A DNA stretch of 64,000 nucleotides. It comes from Bacillota bacterium (GTDB taxonomy: Bacteria; Bacillota_I; Bacilli_A; Erysipelotrichales; Erysipelotrichaceae). Shown here piece after piece: positions 42,609-51,330 of the stretch. A program made the position numbers and the translations under genes. The DNA lies in the NCBI GenBank assembly GCA_023249475.1, contig JAHFCO010000004.1:1-64000 (forward strand), written 5' to 3'. Position 1 is the first letter of the stretch; each line of letters opens with the position of its first letter. The notes under the pieces are model-generated. The model did not search any database. It was not told where the DNA came from and saw only the letters and a program-made list of their open reading frames with translations.

Positions 42609-43757
42609 TTAGATGTAATCCCAGGGACTGACGTAGTTCCCGTTCTTGATGACCCCGAAGTGCAGGTGGTTGCCCGTACTGTATCCGGTCGACCCGACCT
42701 GACCGATCTTGGTGCCGACGTTGACGCTCTGTCCGACCTTCACCAAGGTTCTGGAGAGGTGGAGGTAGGTCGTCTGTAGCCCGTTGCCGTGGCTGATCGT
42801 GATGTAATAGCCGCGTAGGTTGGTGTAGCTGACGGTCGTGACCGTCCCCGAGGCGTAGGAATAGACGGCGGCCCCATAGGACGAGGCGATGTCGATGCCG
42901 GTATGGAACGCTTTTTTCCCAGAAATCGGATCGGTGCGCCATCCGAAATTACTGGTCAGGCGACCGGAGGAAACGACGCCGAAATTCGATGAACTGATCC
43001 GCACCAAGGTGCGTTTGGTGCCGACTTTGACGACGGCTCCGACCGGTGCGACGATTTCCTTTTCGGTGAGCACGGTCACCGTCTTCTCATATCCGTTCTC
43101 CATGACGATGTCGTAGGTCACGTCCTTCTCCCCTTCGACGCCTTTCTTGACGACGATCCGTTGCGTCGCCAGCAAGCTTTTATCCTGGATGTATTGGGTG
43201 GTGTATTCGACCGGTTCGCGCAAGGTCGTCTGAAGCTTCACTTCGACGTCCAACACGGGGTTCATCGGTTCGAAAAGCAGTTGGTTGCCTGCCCAGATCT
43301 TATCCGGGTTGATCTGCGGGTTGAGCTTGATGATGCGCGACAACTTGATGTCGTTGGCGATCGCGATATCCCACAGGGTATCGCCGCTCTTGACCGTATA
43401 GTAGACCGCCGGTTCCTCGACGGCGTAAAGCATTTGTTCCGCCGCTTCCATACTCATGAATTCTTCCTTCTCGACCTTCACTTCTTCGACGACGACGTTC
43501 TGCGTGAAGTCGACGCCGACGATTTTCGCTTGTTCGCCGATGCCGGTCATGTAGGAAGCACGATACTTCTCGATCGCGTCGGCCAAGGCGGTCTTGTCTT
43601 CGACGACAAACCAGGGTTCCCCGTCGACGCTTAAACGATAGCCTTTCACCAGTAGGCTTTCCTTATAGGCGCTGGTCGCCAGATTGGTTAGGAAAGCACC
43701 TGCGATCAAGACAAGGATGATGATGACAGGCGGCTTCAGTTTTCTCTTCAATTTCAT
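42609..43757 (-). CDS. Cell-wall M23 endopeptidase with LysM and G5 domains
   Basis: A 382-residue exported or membrane-anchored protein. An N-terminal membrane segment (residues 9-28) is followed by LysM 'YYTVKSGDTLWDIAIANDIKLSRIIKLNPQINPDKIWAGNQLLF' (about 118-162). Next come a G5-like domain (about 175-245), then peptidase M23 with 'GWRTDPISGKKAFHTGIDIASSYGAAVYSYASGTV', 'NGLQTTYLHLS' and 'STGNHLHFGVIKNG' supplying the zinc His/Asp/His set. It should cleave peptidoglycan cross-links, so the host has a wall. Length and domain order match the common Firmicutes LysM-G5-M23 proteins. Confidence 0.92.
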   Translation of the reverse strand: MKLKRKLKPPVIIILVLIAGAFLTNLATSAYKESLLVKGYRLSVDGEPWFVVEDKTALADAIEKYRASYMTGIGEQAKIVGVDFTQNVVVEEVKVEKEEFMSMEAAEQMLYAVEEPAVYYTVKSGDTLWDIAIANDIKLSRIIKLNPQINPDKIWAGNQLLFEPMNPVLDVEVKLQTTLREPVEYTTQYIQDKSLLATQRIVVKKGVEGEKDVTYDIVMENGYEKTVTVLTEKEIVAPVGAVVKVGTKRTLVRISSSNFGVVSSGRLTSNFGWRTDPISGKKAFHTGIDIASSYGAAVYSYASGTVTTVSYTNLRGYYITISHGNGLQTTYLHLSRTLVKVGQSVNVGTKIGQVGSTGYSTGNHLHFGVIKNGNYVSPWDYI

Positions 43758-43845
43758 GTGTACCTCGATCGTTCCCTGAACGTGACTTCGACCCCGCTTC
43801 GCCGAATCGAATGTCGTTGTGAAAACCCGCCCTCTTCTCGCGACG

Positions 43846-43874
43846 ATTATATCAGAAGTTTTTCAAACTGACAA
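43846..43874 (-). promoter_or_regulatory. Promoter of the M23 peptidase gene
   Basis: Minus-strand -35 TTGTCA (43869-43874), 17-base spacer, consensus -10 TATAAT (43846-43851). The start codon is 88 bases downstream; I see no clear structure in that leader. Confidence 0.78.
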
Positions 43875-43937
43875 CCTGTTGTTATTATCTTGTGTCAGAT
43901 TGAAGGAAATTCTTACGTTTCCTTCACAACCGAAACC

Positions 43938-44258
43938 TTACCGGACCACGACCGCCGTACCGCTCGCGGTGACCATCAGCATGTTTCCGCCCTGCCCCAG
44001 CACTTCGTAGTCGATGTCGACCCCGATGACGGCGTTAGCCCCCAGGGCGATGGCGCGGCGTTCCATCTCCATCAGCGCGTTTTCGCGCGCTTCGATCAGT
44101 TCGCCTTCATACGAGCCCGATCGTCCGCCGAAGAAGTTGGAGAAGGAGGCGGCGATGTCCTTGACGAAGTCCACCCCGGAAACCACTTCCCCGAAAACGA
44201 TGCCTTTGTATTCAACGATGGACTTCCCTTCGATCGAAGGCGTGGTGGTTAGGATCAT
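43938..44258 (-). CDS. YbjQ family (UPF0145) heavy-metal-binding-like protein
   Basis: A 106-residue protein of the YbjQ family: '[88 protein letters not shown]'. The pentameric fold is known from structures; function is not. Only GGGAACATG precedes, with a GAGGGGA ribosome site. Ends the hflX-side cluster. Confidence 0.88.
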   Translation of the reverse strand: MILTTTPSIEGKSIVEYKGIVFGEVVSGVDFVKDIAASFSNFFGGRSGSYEGELIEARENALMEMERRAIALGANAVIGVDIDYEVLGQGGNMLMVTASGTAVVVR

Positions 44259-44285
44259 GTTCCCCTCCTGCGCAGGATTGCGACT

Positions 44286-44307
44286 GAAAAGGACCCGAAA
44301 AGGTCCT
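44286..44307 (-). terminator. Terminator of hflX
   Basis: AGGACC/GGTCCT stem with a 6-base loop and TTTTC on the minus strand, 6 bases past the hflX stop and before the ybjQ-like gene. Confidence 0.72.
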
Positions 44308-44312
44308 GGTTC

Positions 44313-45566
44313 TCATTGGTTGACGATTCTGAAGAAGATGCGGTAGGCCGCCAGTTTATCGGGGCTTCCGCTGACTTGGACCAAGGTCCCCGTCTCGGTT
44401 TCCGTCATCGACAAGATCCTGAACTCGCTGCGGATCTTACTGATGAGGTTTTGGTTCTCAAAGGGGATGAACAACTGGACCTGGATTTCGCTAAGCGATA
44501 ATTGGTGTTCGACGGCGGAGATCAGTTCTTCCATCCCGGTCCCGAACTTGGCGGAAATGCGTACGCCGTCCACGGGGACGTCGAAACAGGACTTGTCGGT
44601 CTTGTTGAAGACATTGATCATCGGGATATCCCCCGCCCCGATTTCCTTGATGGTCGCCAGGGTGATTTCGGCTTGTTTCATGGCATCGGGATGCGCCGCG
44701 TCGATGACGTGCAGGAGGATGTCGGCTTCCAGGATTTCTTCCAACGTGGACCGGAACGCCTTGATGAGTCCGTGGGGCAGGTGGGAAACGAAGCCGACCG
44801 TATCGGTCAGGACGATGTTCTTCCCGTTGCGCAAGGACAAGCCGCGGCTGGCGGTGTCCAAGGTGGCGAAAAGCATGTCCTTGGTTTCCGCGAACTTGCT
44901 TTCCTTTTCATCGAGGAATTTGATGAACGCGTTCATCAAGGTCGATTTCCCCGCATTGGTGTAGCCGACCAACGCGATGTTGGGTAGATCTTTCTTCAAT
45001 CGTTGTTTGCGTTGGGTTTGACGCTGGATTTCCATGATGCGCAGTTCTTCCTGCAAATCCTGGATTCTCGATTTTAGATGACGACGGTTGATCTCGATCT
45101 GGCTTTCACCCGATCCGCGATTTCGCGATCCGCCGCCCTGTTGCCTTCCCGCGAACGAGCCGTGACGGGTGTTGCTGCGGGGGAGCTGATAGGTCAGTTC
45201 CGCGACTTGCACTTGCAGTTTCGCTTCGCGCGTCTTGGCGCGCTGTTCGAAAATTCGCAGGATCAATTGGGTACGATCCAAGATCGTCACCGGTAACCGT
45301 TCTTCCAGGTTGCGCAGTTGCGATCCGCTGAGTTCGTCGTTGAAAATCACGACGTCGGCTTTCTGCGCCTCGATCGCTTGATACAACTCTTCCAGTTTCC
45401 CGCTTTTCACATAGGTCGGCGACGCGGTGGATGCGGCCTTTTGCGTCAGGGTCTGGGCGACCGTGATGTCGCAGGCTTCCGCCAAGGCTTCCGTCTCGCG
45501 GATTTCCTGTTCGAAATCCTTACGTTCCGGTGTTTCCAACGCGACAAGGATGGCAATGGGTTTCAT
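44313..45566 (-). CDS. hflX: GTPase HflX
   Basis: A 417-residue ribosome-associated GTPase. The N-terminal ND1 domain holds 'SGSQLRNLEERLPVTILDRTQLILRIFEQRAKTREAKLQVQVAELTYQLPR'. A coiled coil 'HLKSRIQDLQEELRIMEIQRQTQRKQR' and the G domain follow: G1 'GYTNAGKSTLMN', G3 'DTVGFVSHLPHGLIKAF', G4 'NKTD'. It splits stalled ribosomes after heat stress. Full length, with all motifs intact. Confidence 0.95.
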   Translation of the reverse strand: MKPIAILVALETPERKDFEQEIRETEALAEACDITVAQTLTQKAASTASPTYVKSGKLEELYQAIEAQKADVVIFNDELSGSQLRNLEERLPVTILDRTQLILRIFEQRAKTREAKLQVQVAELTYQLPRSNTRHGSFAGRQQGGGSRNRGSGESQIEINRRHLKSRIQDLQEELRIMEIQRQTQRKQRLKKDLPNIALVGYTNAGKSTLMNAFIKFLDEKESKFAETKDMLFATLDTASRGLSLRNGKNIVLTDTVGFVSHLPHGLIKAFRSTLEEILEADILLHVIDAAHPDAMKQAEITLATIKEIGAGDIPMINVFNKTDKSCFDVPVDGVRISAKFGTGMEELISAVEHQLSLSEIQVQLFIPFENQNLISKIRSEFRILSMTETETGTLVQVSGSPDKLAAYRIFFRIVNQ

Positions 45567-45584
45567 CAGGATTCCCCTCTTTCG

Positions 45585-46466
45585 TTACTCGATGACCTTC
45601 CATTCCAATTGAAGGTCGATATCGAAGCGTTCTTTCACGCGTTTCATGCATTCGCTCACTAAATCCAAGACGTCTTTCTGACTCGCCTTCCCTAGGTTGA
45701 CGATGAATCCCGGATGTTTCTCGGACACTTGCGCATCCCCGATCCGATAACCTCGCAACCCGGTTTCTTCAAATAGTTTCCAGACATAGTAGGTTTCCCC
45801 ATCCTTGGTCGGTCGCTTGAAGACCGACCCCGCATTGGGATAGTTCCGGGGCTGCTTACGATATCTTTCCCGCTTGTACTCCAACACTTTCTCCAGGCTT
45901 TTCATGCTTTCGCCCGGCGGCGTGCGCAGGCCGCAGGCGAGGACGACCGCCCCTTCTTCTTCCAGTTTCGAGCGGCGATACCCGAAGAAATCCGGATCGG
46001 GGTGGATTCTCTTGAATTCGTCCGAGGCCGGATGATAGACGTCGATCCAGTTCACGTACATCCCGATCGTATATTCGAACTGTCCGGCGTTCATGATCAA
46101 GGCGCCCCCGACGGTCCCCGGGATGTCTTCCGCGAACTCGAAGCCGCCGATGCTTTGTTCGATGCAGAACCAGGCCAAACGATCCAGCGTGACGCCGGCT
46201 TCGGCCACCATTTCCCCGTTCTCAAGCCGGAGGTTGCCGGCGTTGGACGTGACGATGAAGGCATAGGAGTCGTCGTAGTAGGCTTTGGCGAGAAGGATGT
46301 TCGCGCCTCTCCCGATCAACACCCGGGTTTTGTCCTTGGTCCGGATCAGCGCCTGGTTGAAGGCTTCCTGGGAGAAAGGTAAATAGAGGTTGGACGCGAC
46401 CGCGTCCAACCCGAGTGTGTTGTATCGCTTCAGCGAAGCGTCATGGAGGAGAAACAGTTCATTCAT
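45585..46466 (-). CDS. murB: UDP-N-acetylenolpyruvoylglucosamine reductase
   Basis: A 293-residue FAD enzyme that reduces the enolpyruvyl group to make UDP-MurNAc. FAD-binding motif is 'VLIGRGANILL', followed by 'GGFEFAEDIPGTVGGALIMNAGQFEYTIG', 'FGYRRSKLEEEGAVVLACGLR' and 'RKQPRNYPNAGSVFKRP', with the catalytic Ser in GSVFK, then 'KHPGFIVN'. The size and missing type I loop fit type II MurB. ATG 46466 lies 8 bases inside the end of the upstream NYN gene; the longer frame to 46544 begins inside that gene and was rejected. Confidence 0.93.
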   Translation of the reverse strand: MNELFLLHDASLKRYNTLGLDAVASNLYLPFSQEAFNQALIRTKDKTRVLIGRGANILLAKAYYDDSYAFIVTSNAGNLRLENGEMVAEAGVTLDRLAWFCIEQSIGGFEFAEDIPGTVGGALIMNAGQFEYTIGMYVNWIDVYHPASDEFKRIHPDPDFFGYRRSKLEEEGAVVLACGLRTPPGESMKSLEKVLEYKRERYRKQPRNYPNAGSVFKRPTKDGETYYVWKLFEETGLRGYRIGDAQVSEKHPGFIVNLGKASQKDVLDLVSECMKRVKERFDIDLQLEWKVIE

Positions 46467-47235
46467 CGTGCTCAACGTTCTGCTTGATGCGAACGTACTT
46501 GTGGGTGATGTTGGGGTTGGAGGTCTTGCGGGACTGGACTTCAAAGCCTTTCAAGGAATTGATCAGCGGAGTCAGTTTCTGATAACCGTAGTTGCGCGAG
46601 TCGAAATCCGGATAACGTTTGTTCAATACGTTGCCGATCTCGCCCAAGAACGCCCAGCCGTCGTCGTCGGAATTGTCGTTGATGATGGTCTTGATCGTTT
46701 CGATCAATTCCTTCTGCGAAGCCATCCCGCTCTTTTCCTTGATGCCGTTCTTCTTTTCGATCTTTTCCTTCGGATCGACCGTTCCCGACGTATCGGTGGG
46801 ATTCAGCAGGACTTCGAGGTATTTGAATTTCTCGCACGCCGCGATGAACGCGGTCGGTGTTTTCTTTTCACCCATGCCCAGGACGTATTTCCCGGCTTCG
46901 CGCAGACGGCTCGCCAAGCGGGTAAAGTCGCTGTCGGAGGACACGATGCAGAAGCCGTCCACGTTTTGCGAATAGAGGATGTCCATCGCATCGATGATCA
47001 AGGCGGCGTCCGTCGCGTTTTTCCCGGTGGTGTAGGCGTATTGCTGGATGGGGGAAATGGAATAGTCCAACAGAAGTGTTTTCCAACTGGCGAACTGCGG
47101 TTTGGTCCAATCCCCGTAAATCCGTTTATAGGTCGGAGTTCCATGATTCGAAACTTCGTTGAAAATCGCTTTCACATATTTGTCGCTCACATTGTCCGCA
47201 TCGATCAAGACGGCGATCCGTAAATCTTTTTCCAT
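46459..47235 (-). CDS. NYN-domain ribonuclease-like protein with OST-HTH domain
   Basis: A 258-residue protein. The N-terminal NYN/PIN-like domain (1-150) has 'AVLIDADNVSDKYV', 'NATDAALIIDAMDILYS' and 'FCIVSSDSDFTRLASRLREAGKYVLGMG', the acidic set of LabA/DUF88 nucleases. The C-terminal part (about 175-250, 'KELIETIKTIINDNSDDDGWAFLGEIGNVLNKRYPDFDSRNYGYQKLTPLINSLKGFEV') is an OST-HTH/LOTUS domain that binds RNA in relatives. An RNA-processing role is inferred. A TATAAT with TGG (47255-47260) lies 19 bases upstream. Confidence 0.88.
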   Translation of the reverse strand: MEKDLRIAVLIDADNVSDKYVKAIFNEVSNHGTPTYKRIYGDWTKPQFASWKTLLLDYSISPIQQYAYTTGKNATDAALIIDAMDILYSQNVDGFCIVSSDSDFTRLASRLREAGKYVLGMGEKKTPTAFIAACEKFKYLEVLLNPTDTSGTVDPKEKIEKKNGIKEKSGMASQKELIETIKTIINDNSDDDGWAFLGEIGNVLNKRYPDFDSRNYGYQKLTPLINSLKGFEVQSRKTSNPNITHKYVRIKQNVEHDE

Positions 47236-47266
47236 AGAGTACCTCGTTTTTCCTATTATACCATGT

Positions 47267-47986
47267 TTACTTTGCCTTCAATAGGTCAGTTACGACGGCA
47301 TAGGCGATCAACAAGCCCGCGGTGGAGGGCACGAAGCTGATGCTACCGGGCGTTTGACGCTTTTTATGGCTCCCGTTCTCATTCAGTTCGACTTCGTATC
47401 GCTTGACGGGTTCTTCCGTGGAATAGACGACTTTCAAGGCGTCGACCCCCCGTTTGCGCAATTCATGGCGCATCACTTTCGCCAAGGGGCAGACGGAGGT
47501 CTCATAGATATCCCCGACCTTCAGACGGGTCGGATCGAGTTTGTTGCCGGCACCCATGCTGGAAAGGATCGGTACGCCCAGCGTTTTACACCGCTGGATC
47601 AGTTCCAGTTTCGCACTGACCGTATCGATCGCGTCGACCACGTAGTCGAATTCGGATAAATCGATCTGGTCCGCGTTTTCCGGCAGATAAAGCATCGGCA
47701 GCTTCACCAGTTTCAGTTCAGGGTTGATATCCAATAGACGGTCCCCCATCGCATCGACCTTCTTTTTGCCCAAGGTCGAATGCAATGCGGGTAGTTGACG
47801 ATTGAGGTTGGTAAGGTGGACATCGTCGTCGTCGATCAGGGTGATCGATCCGATTCCGGAGCGGACAAGGGCTTCGGCCGTGAAACTGCCGACTCCGCCG
47901 ATCCCGAAGACCGCCACTTTGCTTTCATTGAGTTTTTTGATCCCGTCGGCACCGATGATCAATTCGGTTCTGGAAAATGGGTTCAT
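47267..47986 (-). CDS. tcdA: tRNA threonylcarbamoyladenosine dehydratase (TcdA-like)
   Basis: A 239-residue E1-like/ThiF-family enzyme starting MNPFSRTELIIGADGIKKL. It has the nucleotide-binding 'VAVFGIGGVGSFTAEALVRSGIGSITLIDDDDVHLTNLNRQ', 'DYVVDAIDTVSAKLELIQRC' and 'VVYSTEEPVKRYE'. TcdA cyclises t6A37 of ANN-decoding tRNAs. AAAGGCGG lies 7 bases before ATG 47986; the open frame to 48025 has no ribosome site and would run into the queT promoter. Confidence 0.9.
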   Translation of the reverse strand: MNPFSRTELIIGADGIKKLNESKVAVFGIGGVGSFTAEALVRSGIGSITLIDDDDVHLTNLNRQLPALHSTLGKKKVDAMGDRLLDINPELKLVKLPMLYLPENADQIDLSEFDYVVDAIDTVSAKLELIQRCKTLGVPILSSMGAGNKLDPTRLKVGDIYETSVCPLAKVMRHELRKRGVDALKVVYSTEEPVKRYEVELNENGSHKKRQTPGSISFVPSTAGLLIAYAVVTDLLKAK

Positions 47987-48019
47987 GTGCGTCCGCCTTT
48001 CATGTAATTCGGATAATCC

Positions 48020-48048
48020 TTGCATAAATCGAGAGAAACAAGTAGAAT
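48020..48048 (+). promoter_or_regulatory. Promoter of queT
   Basis: -35 TTGCAT (48020-48025), 17-base spacer, -10 TAGAAT (48043-48048), 24 bases before the start codon. The leader is too short for a preQ1 riboswitch. Confidence 0.68.
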
Positions 48049-48072
48049 AGGCTCTGGAATTCGGAGGTTCTC

Positions 48073-48597
48073 ATGAAACAAAACGATGTACAGAAATTGG
48101 TGAAGATCGCGATGATCGCGGCCGTCTATAGCGCAGTCTCCTTGCTGTTGGCACCCCTGAGTTTCGGAGCGGTCCAGATCCGGGTGGCGGAAGCGCTGAC
48201 TTTGTTGCCGCTCTTGTCTTTCCTACCGGTCTGGGGGTTGACCCTGGGCTGTGCCTTGACCAATCTGATCGGGGCGATGACCGGTGTCAACATCCTTGGC
48301 TTTTGGGATGTGTTGTTCGGGACCCTGGCGACCTTGATCGCCGCGTATCTCACGTATCGGTTCAGATTTGTCCGCTACAAGGGCATTCCATGGTTGAGCG
48401 CCTTGTTCCCCATCGTCGTCAACGGCATCATCATCGGGGCGGAACTGGCCATCCTGCTTGATCCGACCTTCACCGGGTTCATGGTGTTCTCCGGCTATGT
48501 CGCCTTGGGTGAAGCCTTGAGCGTGCTGGTCATCGGACTCCCGCTGTTACGCCGGATGGAGAAGGGCAGCTTCGCCAAATATTTCAGTGTTTCCTAA
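48073..48597 (+). CDS. queT: Queuosine precursor ECF transporter S component QueT
   Basis: A 174-residue membrane protein with about five to six helices. The QueT signature 'LAPLSFGAVQIRVAEALTLLPLLSFLPVWGLTLGCALTNLIGAMTGVNILGFWDVLFGTLATLIAAYLTY' is clear. It needs a shared EcfT/EcfA module, which could be the one at 32.6-35.1 kb or another elsewhere. It should import preQ1 or a related 7-deazaguanine. CGGAGG lies 6 bases upstream. Confidence 0.9.
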   Translation: MKQNDVQKLVKIAMIAAVYSAVSLLLAPLSFGAVQIRVAEALTLLPLLSFLPVWGLTLGCALTNLIGAMTGVNILGFWDVLFGTLATLIAAYLTYRFRFVRYKGIPWLSALFPIVVNGIIIGAELAILLDPTFTGFMVFSGYVALGEALSVLVIGLPLLRRMEKGSFAKYFSVS

Positions 48598-48604
48598 GCG
48601 TTAG

Positions 48605-48629
48605 GCGTCGATCAATCGACGCTTTTTTT
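48605..48629. terminator. Terminator of queT and possibly of the convergent gene
   Basis: GCGTCGA/TCGACGC perfect stem with a TCAA loop and seven T residues on the plus strand; it overlaps the last codons of the convergent grpB-like gene. Confidence 0.85.
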
Positions 48630-49328
48630 ATACCCGATCGCGATTTCTTCCGCAAGTCCGAGGAGGTGTTTTTTTACCTTTTCCTCCCCGATCAGCAAGA
48701 CCGCTTGGAAAGGATGAAGCGTAAACCGGATTTCCCCCGGGAAATCCCCTTCGGTTTGAAGCAGGATCGTGTTCGGATCGATTCGTTCTCTTCTATGAAA
48801 TTGACCGTTGAGTTCATAGGATGTCCTACCGATTTCGCTCGCTTTGATCTTGCGGATGGTTTCGCCTTTCCCTTCGATGTAGGCGTCGATATCGTCGGGG
48901 AAACGGTCCGCCATGGCGCGTTTGATGCGGGAATACTCTTCCATGAATTCACGGTCCGCGCGCAGACTGTCGCGTAGGGCGAGATGGCTGAGATAGCCGT
49001 CGCTTTGGGGTAGGACGACATAGAGATGGTGGCGCATGAACGAACTGCTCCCGTAGCCGAAGGCAAAGCGTTCGGGAATCCCCAGGTCGCCTTTGAAATA
49101 ATAGCCGCGTTTTTCCAAAAGGGCACGGATCTTCGGTAGATCGTCGGGATGGTTCAACACGACATCCACGTCCAGGATCGGTTTGGCATCGCATCCTTCG
49201 ACGGATGTGGATCCGACATGCCGGATCGCCAGCACCTCATCCTCCAGAATCGTGGTTAAGTGATGGCATAATCGGACGAATTCGCTCTTCCACTTCGCTT
49301 GATACGGGGAGACATACACTCGCTTCAT
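48612..49328 (-). CDS. GrpB-family nucleotidyltransferase-like protein with C-terminal extension
   Basis: A 238-residue protein. Residues 1-165 are a GrpB/UPF0157 domain ('RHVGSTSVEGCDAKPILDVDVVL', 'GIPERFAFGYGSSSFMRHHLYVVLPQSDGYLSHLALRDSLRADREFMEEYSRIKRAMA'), related to nucleotidyltransferases; some relatives are CoaE fusion partners. The last 70 residues ('FHRRERIDPNTILLQTEGDFPGEIRFTLHPFQAVLLIGEEKVKKHLLGLAEEIAIGYKK') are an extra domain I cannot place. Overlaps the SDR gene by 4 bases. Confidence 0.83.
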   Translation of the reverse strand: MKRVYVSPYQAKWKSEFVRLCHHLTTILEDEVLAIRHVGSTSVEGCDAKPILDVDVVLNHPDDLPKIRALLEKRGYYFKGDLGIPERFAFGYGSSSFMRHHLYVVLPQSDGYLSHLALRDSLRADREFMEEYSRIKRAMADRFPDDIDAYIEGKGETIRKIKASEIGRTSYELNGQFHRRERIDPNTILLQTEGDFPGEIRFTLHPFQAVLLIGEEKVKKHLLGLAEEIAIGYKKSVD

Positions 49329-50095
49329 TGACGGGATCCTTGGATTTTGGCCACGCTTTTGCGGGCGACACGCCGACCCAAGAGGATCGTCAGGAAATGC
49401 AGGAATTGGTTGCGGAAGCCGGAAATCGCGATCGCTTTATTGCGCTTGGCATCCCGGATCGCCTGTCGCACGACATCGTCGCTGCCCATGAGGAAGAGAT
49501 TCTGCCCGAGGGCGCGTTTGGGTCCGGTGTGGTCGAAGAATTCCGTCAAGGTCGGACCCGGACAGACGGCGATCACATGGACGTTGAAAGGCAACAGTTC
49601 TTCATGCAGGGCTTCGCTGAGTGAAAGGACGAACGCTTTGGACGCATAATACGCCGCCATGTAGGGACCGGCCGTAAACCCGGCCATCGAGGCGATGTTC
49701 AGGATCGACCCTTCGCCCCGAGCTTTCATTTCGGGGATGAAGGCGTGGCAAAATTCGCTGACCGCGCTGACGTTGACGTCGATCAGTTCCTGGACGCGGG
49801 GATAGGGTGTCGATTCGAAAGTCGAACCGATCCCGAACCCGGCGTTGTTGACAAGGATGCCGACCCTTCCCAGACAGTGATCGATCACGAACTTGCGACC
49901 CGCGGCCGATGAAAGGTCGGCGGAGATCACTTCCACCTTGACGCCATGTTTCGCTTCGATTTCGGTTTTCAACTCTTCTAAACGATCGAGACGGCGTGCC
50001 GTCAAGATCAGGTTCTTCCCTTCCATCGCATAGCGGCGCGCGAAATCCGCGCCCAGACCGGAGCTGGCTCCGGTGATCAGTACATAAGTATCCAT
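49325..50095 (-). CDS. Short-chain dehydrogenase/reductase, DltE/YqjQ-like
   Basis: A 256-residue classical SDR: 'YVLITGASSGLGADFARRYAMEGKNLILTARR' (TGxxxGxG), 'ILVNNAGFGIGSTF' and active site 'ILNIASMAGFTAGPYMAAYYASKAFVLSLSEAL' (S, YxxxK). The C-terminal 'CPGPTLTEFF' is conserved. The N-terminal ARR favours NADPH. It follows zur by 9 bases and precedes the grpB-like gene with overlap, so both may be read from the zinc operon. Substrate unknown. Confidence 0.9.
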   Translation of the reverse strand: MDTYVLITGASSGLGADFARRYAMEGKNLILTARRLDRLEELKTEIEAKHGVKVEVISADLSSAAGRKFVIDHCLGRVGILVNNAGFGIGSTFESTPYPRVQELIDVNVSAVSEFCHAFIPEMKARGEGSILNIASMAGFTAGPYMAAYYASKAFVLSLSEALHEELLPFNVHVIAVCPGPTLTEFFDHTGPKRALGQNLFLMGSDDVVRQAIRDAKRNKAIAISGFRNQFLHFLTILLGRRVARKSVAKIQGSRQ

Positions 50096-50104
50096 CGTTC
50101 CCCC

Positions 50105-50527
50105 TTAGGCATCGTGTTTCACTTTCGATGACCGCATTCGTTCTAGACATTCCGCGCAATACCCGAACACTTCGACCCGGTGTTCCGTGATTTCAAAGCC
50201 TTCCGCCTGGACATGCACGTCCTCGTGGATCGGGCAATCGTCCAGCTCGAAGCGTTGATGACAGCCGACGCAGACGGCGAAGTGTTTGTGTTCGTGCCGG
50301 TTCAACTCGAACAACGTGTGGTTGACATCCATCCCGGCGATCCGCAGGATCATCTTCTCCTGTTCGAATTGTCCCAGGACGCGATAGACGGTCGAGAGCC
50401 AGAAATCCCCTTGGTTGATCCTGGCGTGGATTTCCTTGGGCGACAGCGGTTGGGAAGCCGCTTCCAACACCTTATAGATGGCGACACGGGATTTCGTGCG
50501 TTTCATCCCTTTGGGCCAAGCGTTCAT
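50105..50527 (-). CDS. zur: Fur-family regulator, probably zinc-responsive (Zur)
   Basis: A 140-residue Fur-family repressor: winged helix 'KRTKSRVAIYKVLEAASQPLSPKEIHARINQGDFWLSTVYRVLGQFEQEKMILRI', metal segment 'LNRHEHKHFAVCVGCHQRFELDDCPIH', and a second CxxC 'FGYCAECLERM'. CVGC and CAEC form the structural zinc site. Its place as the last gene of a zinc-ABC operon argues for Zur over Fur or PerR. It overlaps the permease gene by 4 bases. Confidence 0.88.
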   Translation of the reverse strand: MNAWPKGMKRTKSRVAIYKVLEAASQPLSPKEIHARINQGDFWLSTVYRVLGQFEQEKMILRIAGMDVNHTLFELNRHEHKHFAVCVGCHQRFELDDCPIHEDVHVQAEGFEITEHRVEVFGYCAECLERMRSSKVKHDA

Positions 50528-51330
50528 TTTGCCAACCCCTTCCTTGAGGTGAGGGCGATCAGACCGAGGTAGGTGAAGACCCCCAAAAGGACGATCGCAC
50601 CGCCCGGTTTGATGCCGAAGTAGAAACTCAAAGTCAACCCGGTGACCGTAAAGAACAAGCCGAACAAGATCGAATAGACGGTGGTTTGCTTATAGCTTTT
50701 CGCGATGCGCATCCCGGACAAAACCGGCAGGATTGCCAAGGATGAAACGATCAGCGCCCCGACGGTCTTCGCGGCGATACTGACGCTCAAGGCGGTCAAG
50801 GTCATGAAGACCATATTGACTAAGCGAACGTTGACGCCGCTGAGGCGGGCGAAGGTTTCATCCAGCGAGACGGAAAACAAAGCGCGATAGAAGATCAGGA
50901 AGACTGTGAAGACGACGACGCTCCCGATCAAAATCAAGAGATACTCGTCGTCGGGGATCGCGACGATGCTTCCGAAGAGGAAGGCGTTGAAGTTGGTTCC
51001 GCTTTTGGTGAAATCGGAAAGGATCGCAGCCAAGCCGATGCCCAGCGACAAGACGACCGCGATGGCGGTTTCGCCGTATTCGGGGAGGACTTTGCGGAGT
51101 TCGTCCAAGCCGAACACCGCTAGGATACACGCCAAAATCGCGCTTAACACCGGATTCATCCCGACCACCAACCCGAAGGCGACTCCGGCCAACGAGACAT
51201 GGCTGAGGGCGTCGGAAACCATCGACATGCGTTTGAGGACCAGGACTTGGCCGATGGCGGGGACGATCAAAGCGACCAAGACGCCGACGACCAGCGCCCT
51301 GCGCATGAATTCATAGTTGAACAGATCCAT
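50524..51330 (-). CDS. znuB: Metal ABC transporter permease, ZnuB-like
   Basis: A 268-residue ABC-3 family permease with about eight hydrophobic helices: 'FMRRALVVGVLVALIVPAIGQVLVLKRMSMVSDALSHVSLAGVAFGLVVG', 'KTVGALIVSSLAILPVLSGMRIAKSYKQ'. It imports Zn(II) or Mn(II) together with the adjacent ATPase and binding protein. It overlaps the ATPase gene by 20 bases. Confidence 0.92.
   Translation of the reverse strand: MDLFNYEFMRRALVVGVLVALIVPAIGQVLVLKRMSMVSDALSHVSLAGVAFGLVVGMNPVLSAILACILAVFGLDELRKVLPEYGETAIAVVLSLGIGLAAILSDFTKSGTNFNAFLFGSIVAIPDDEYLLILIGSVVVFTVFLIFYRALFSVSLDETFARLSGVNVRLVNMVFMTLTALSVSIAAKTVGALIVSSLAILPVLSGMRIAKSYKQTTVYSILFGLFFTVTGLTLSFYFGIKPGGAIVLLGVFTYLGLIALTSRKGLAK

Noticed and set aside
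48026-48072. preQ1 riboswitch before queT
   Set aside because: Only about 20 bases lie between the inferred transcription start and the ribosome site, and the preQ1 core motif is absent.
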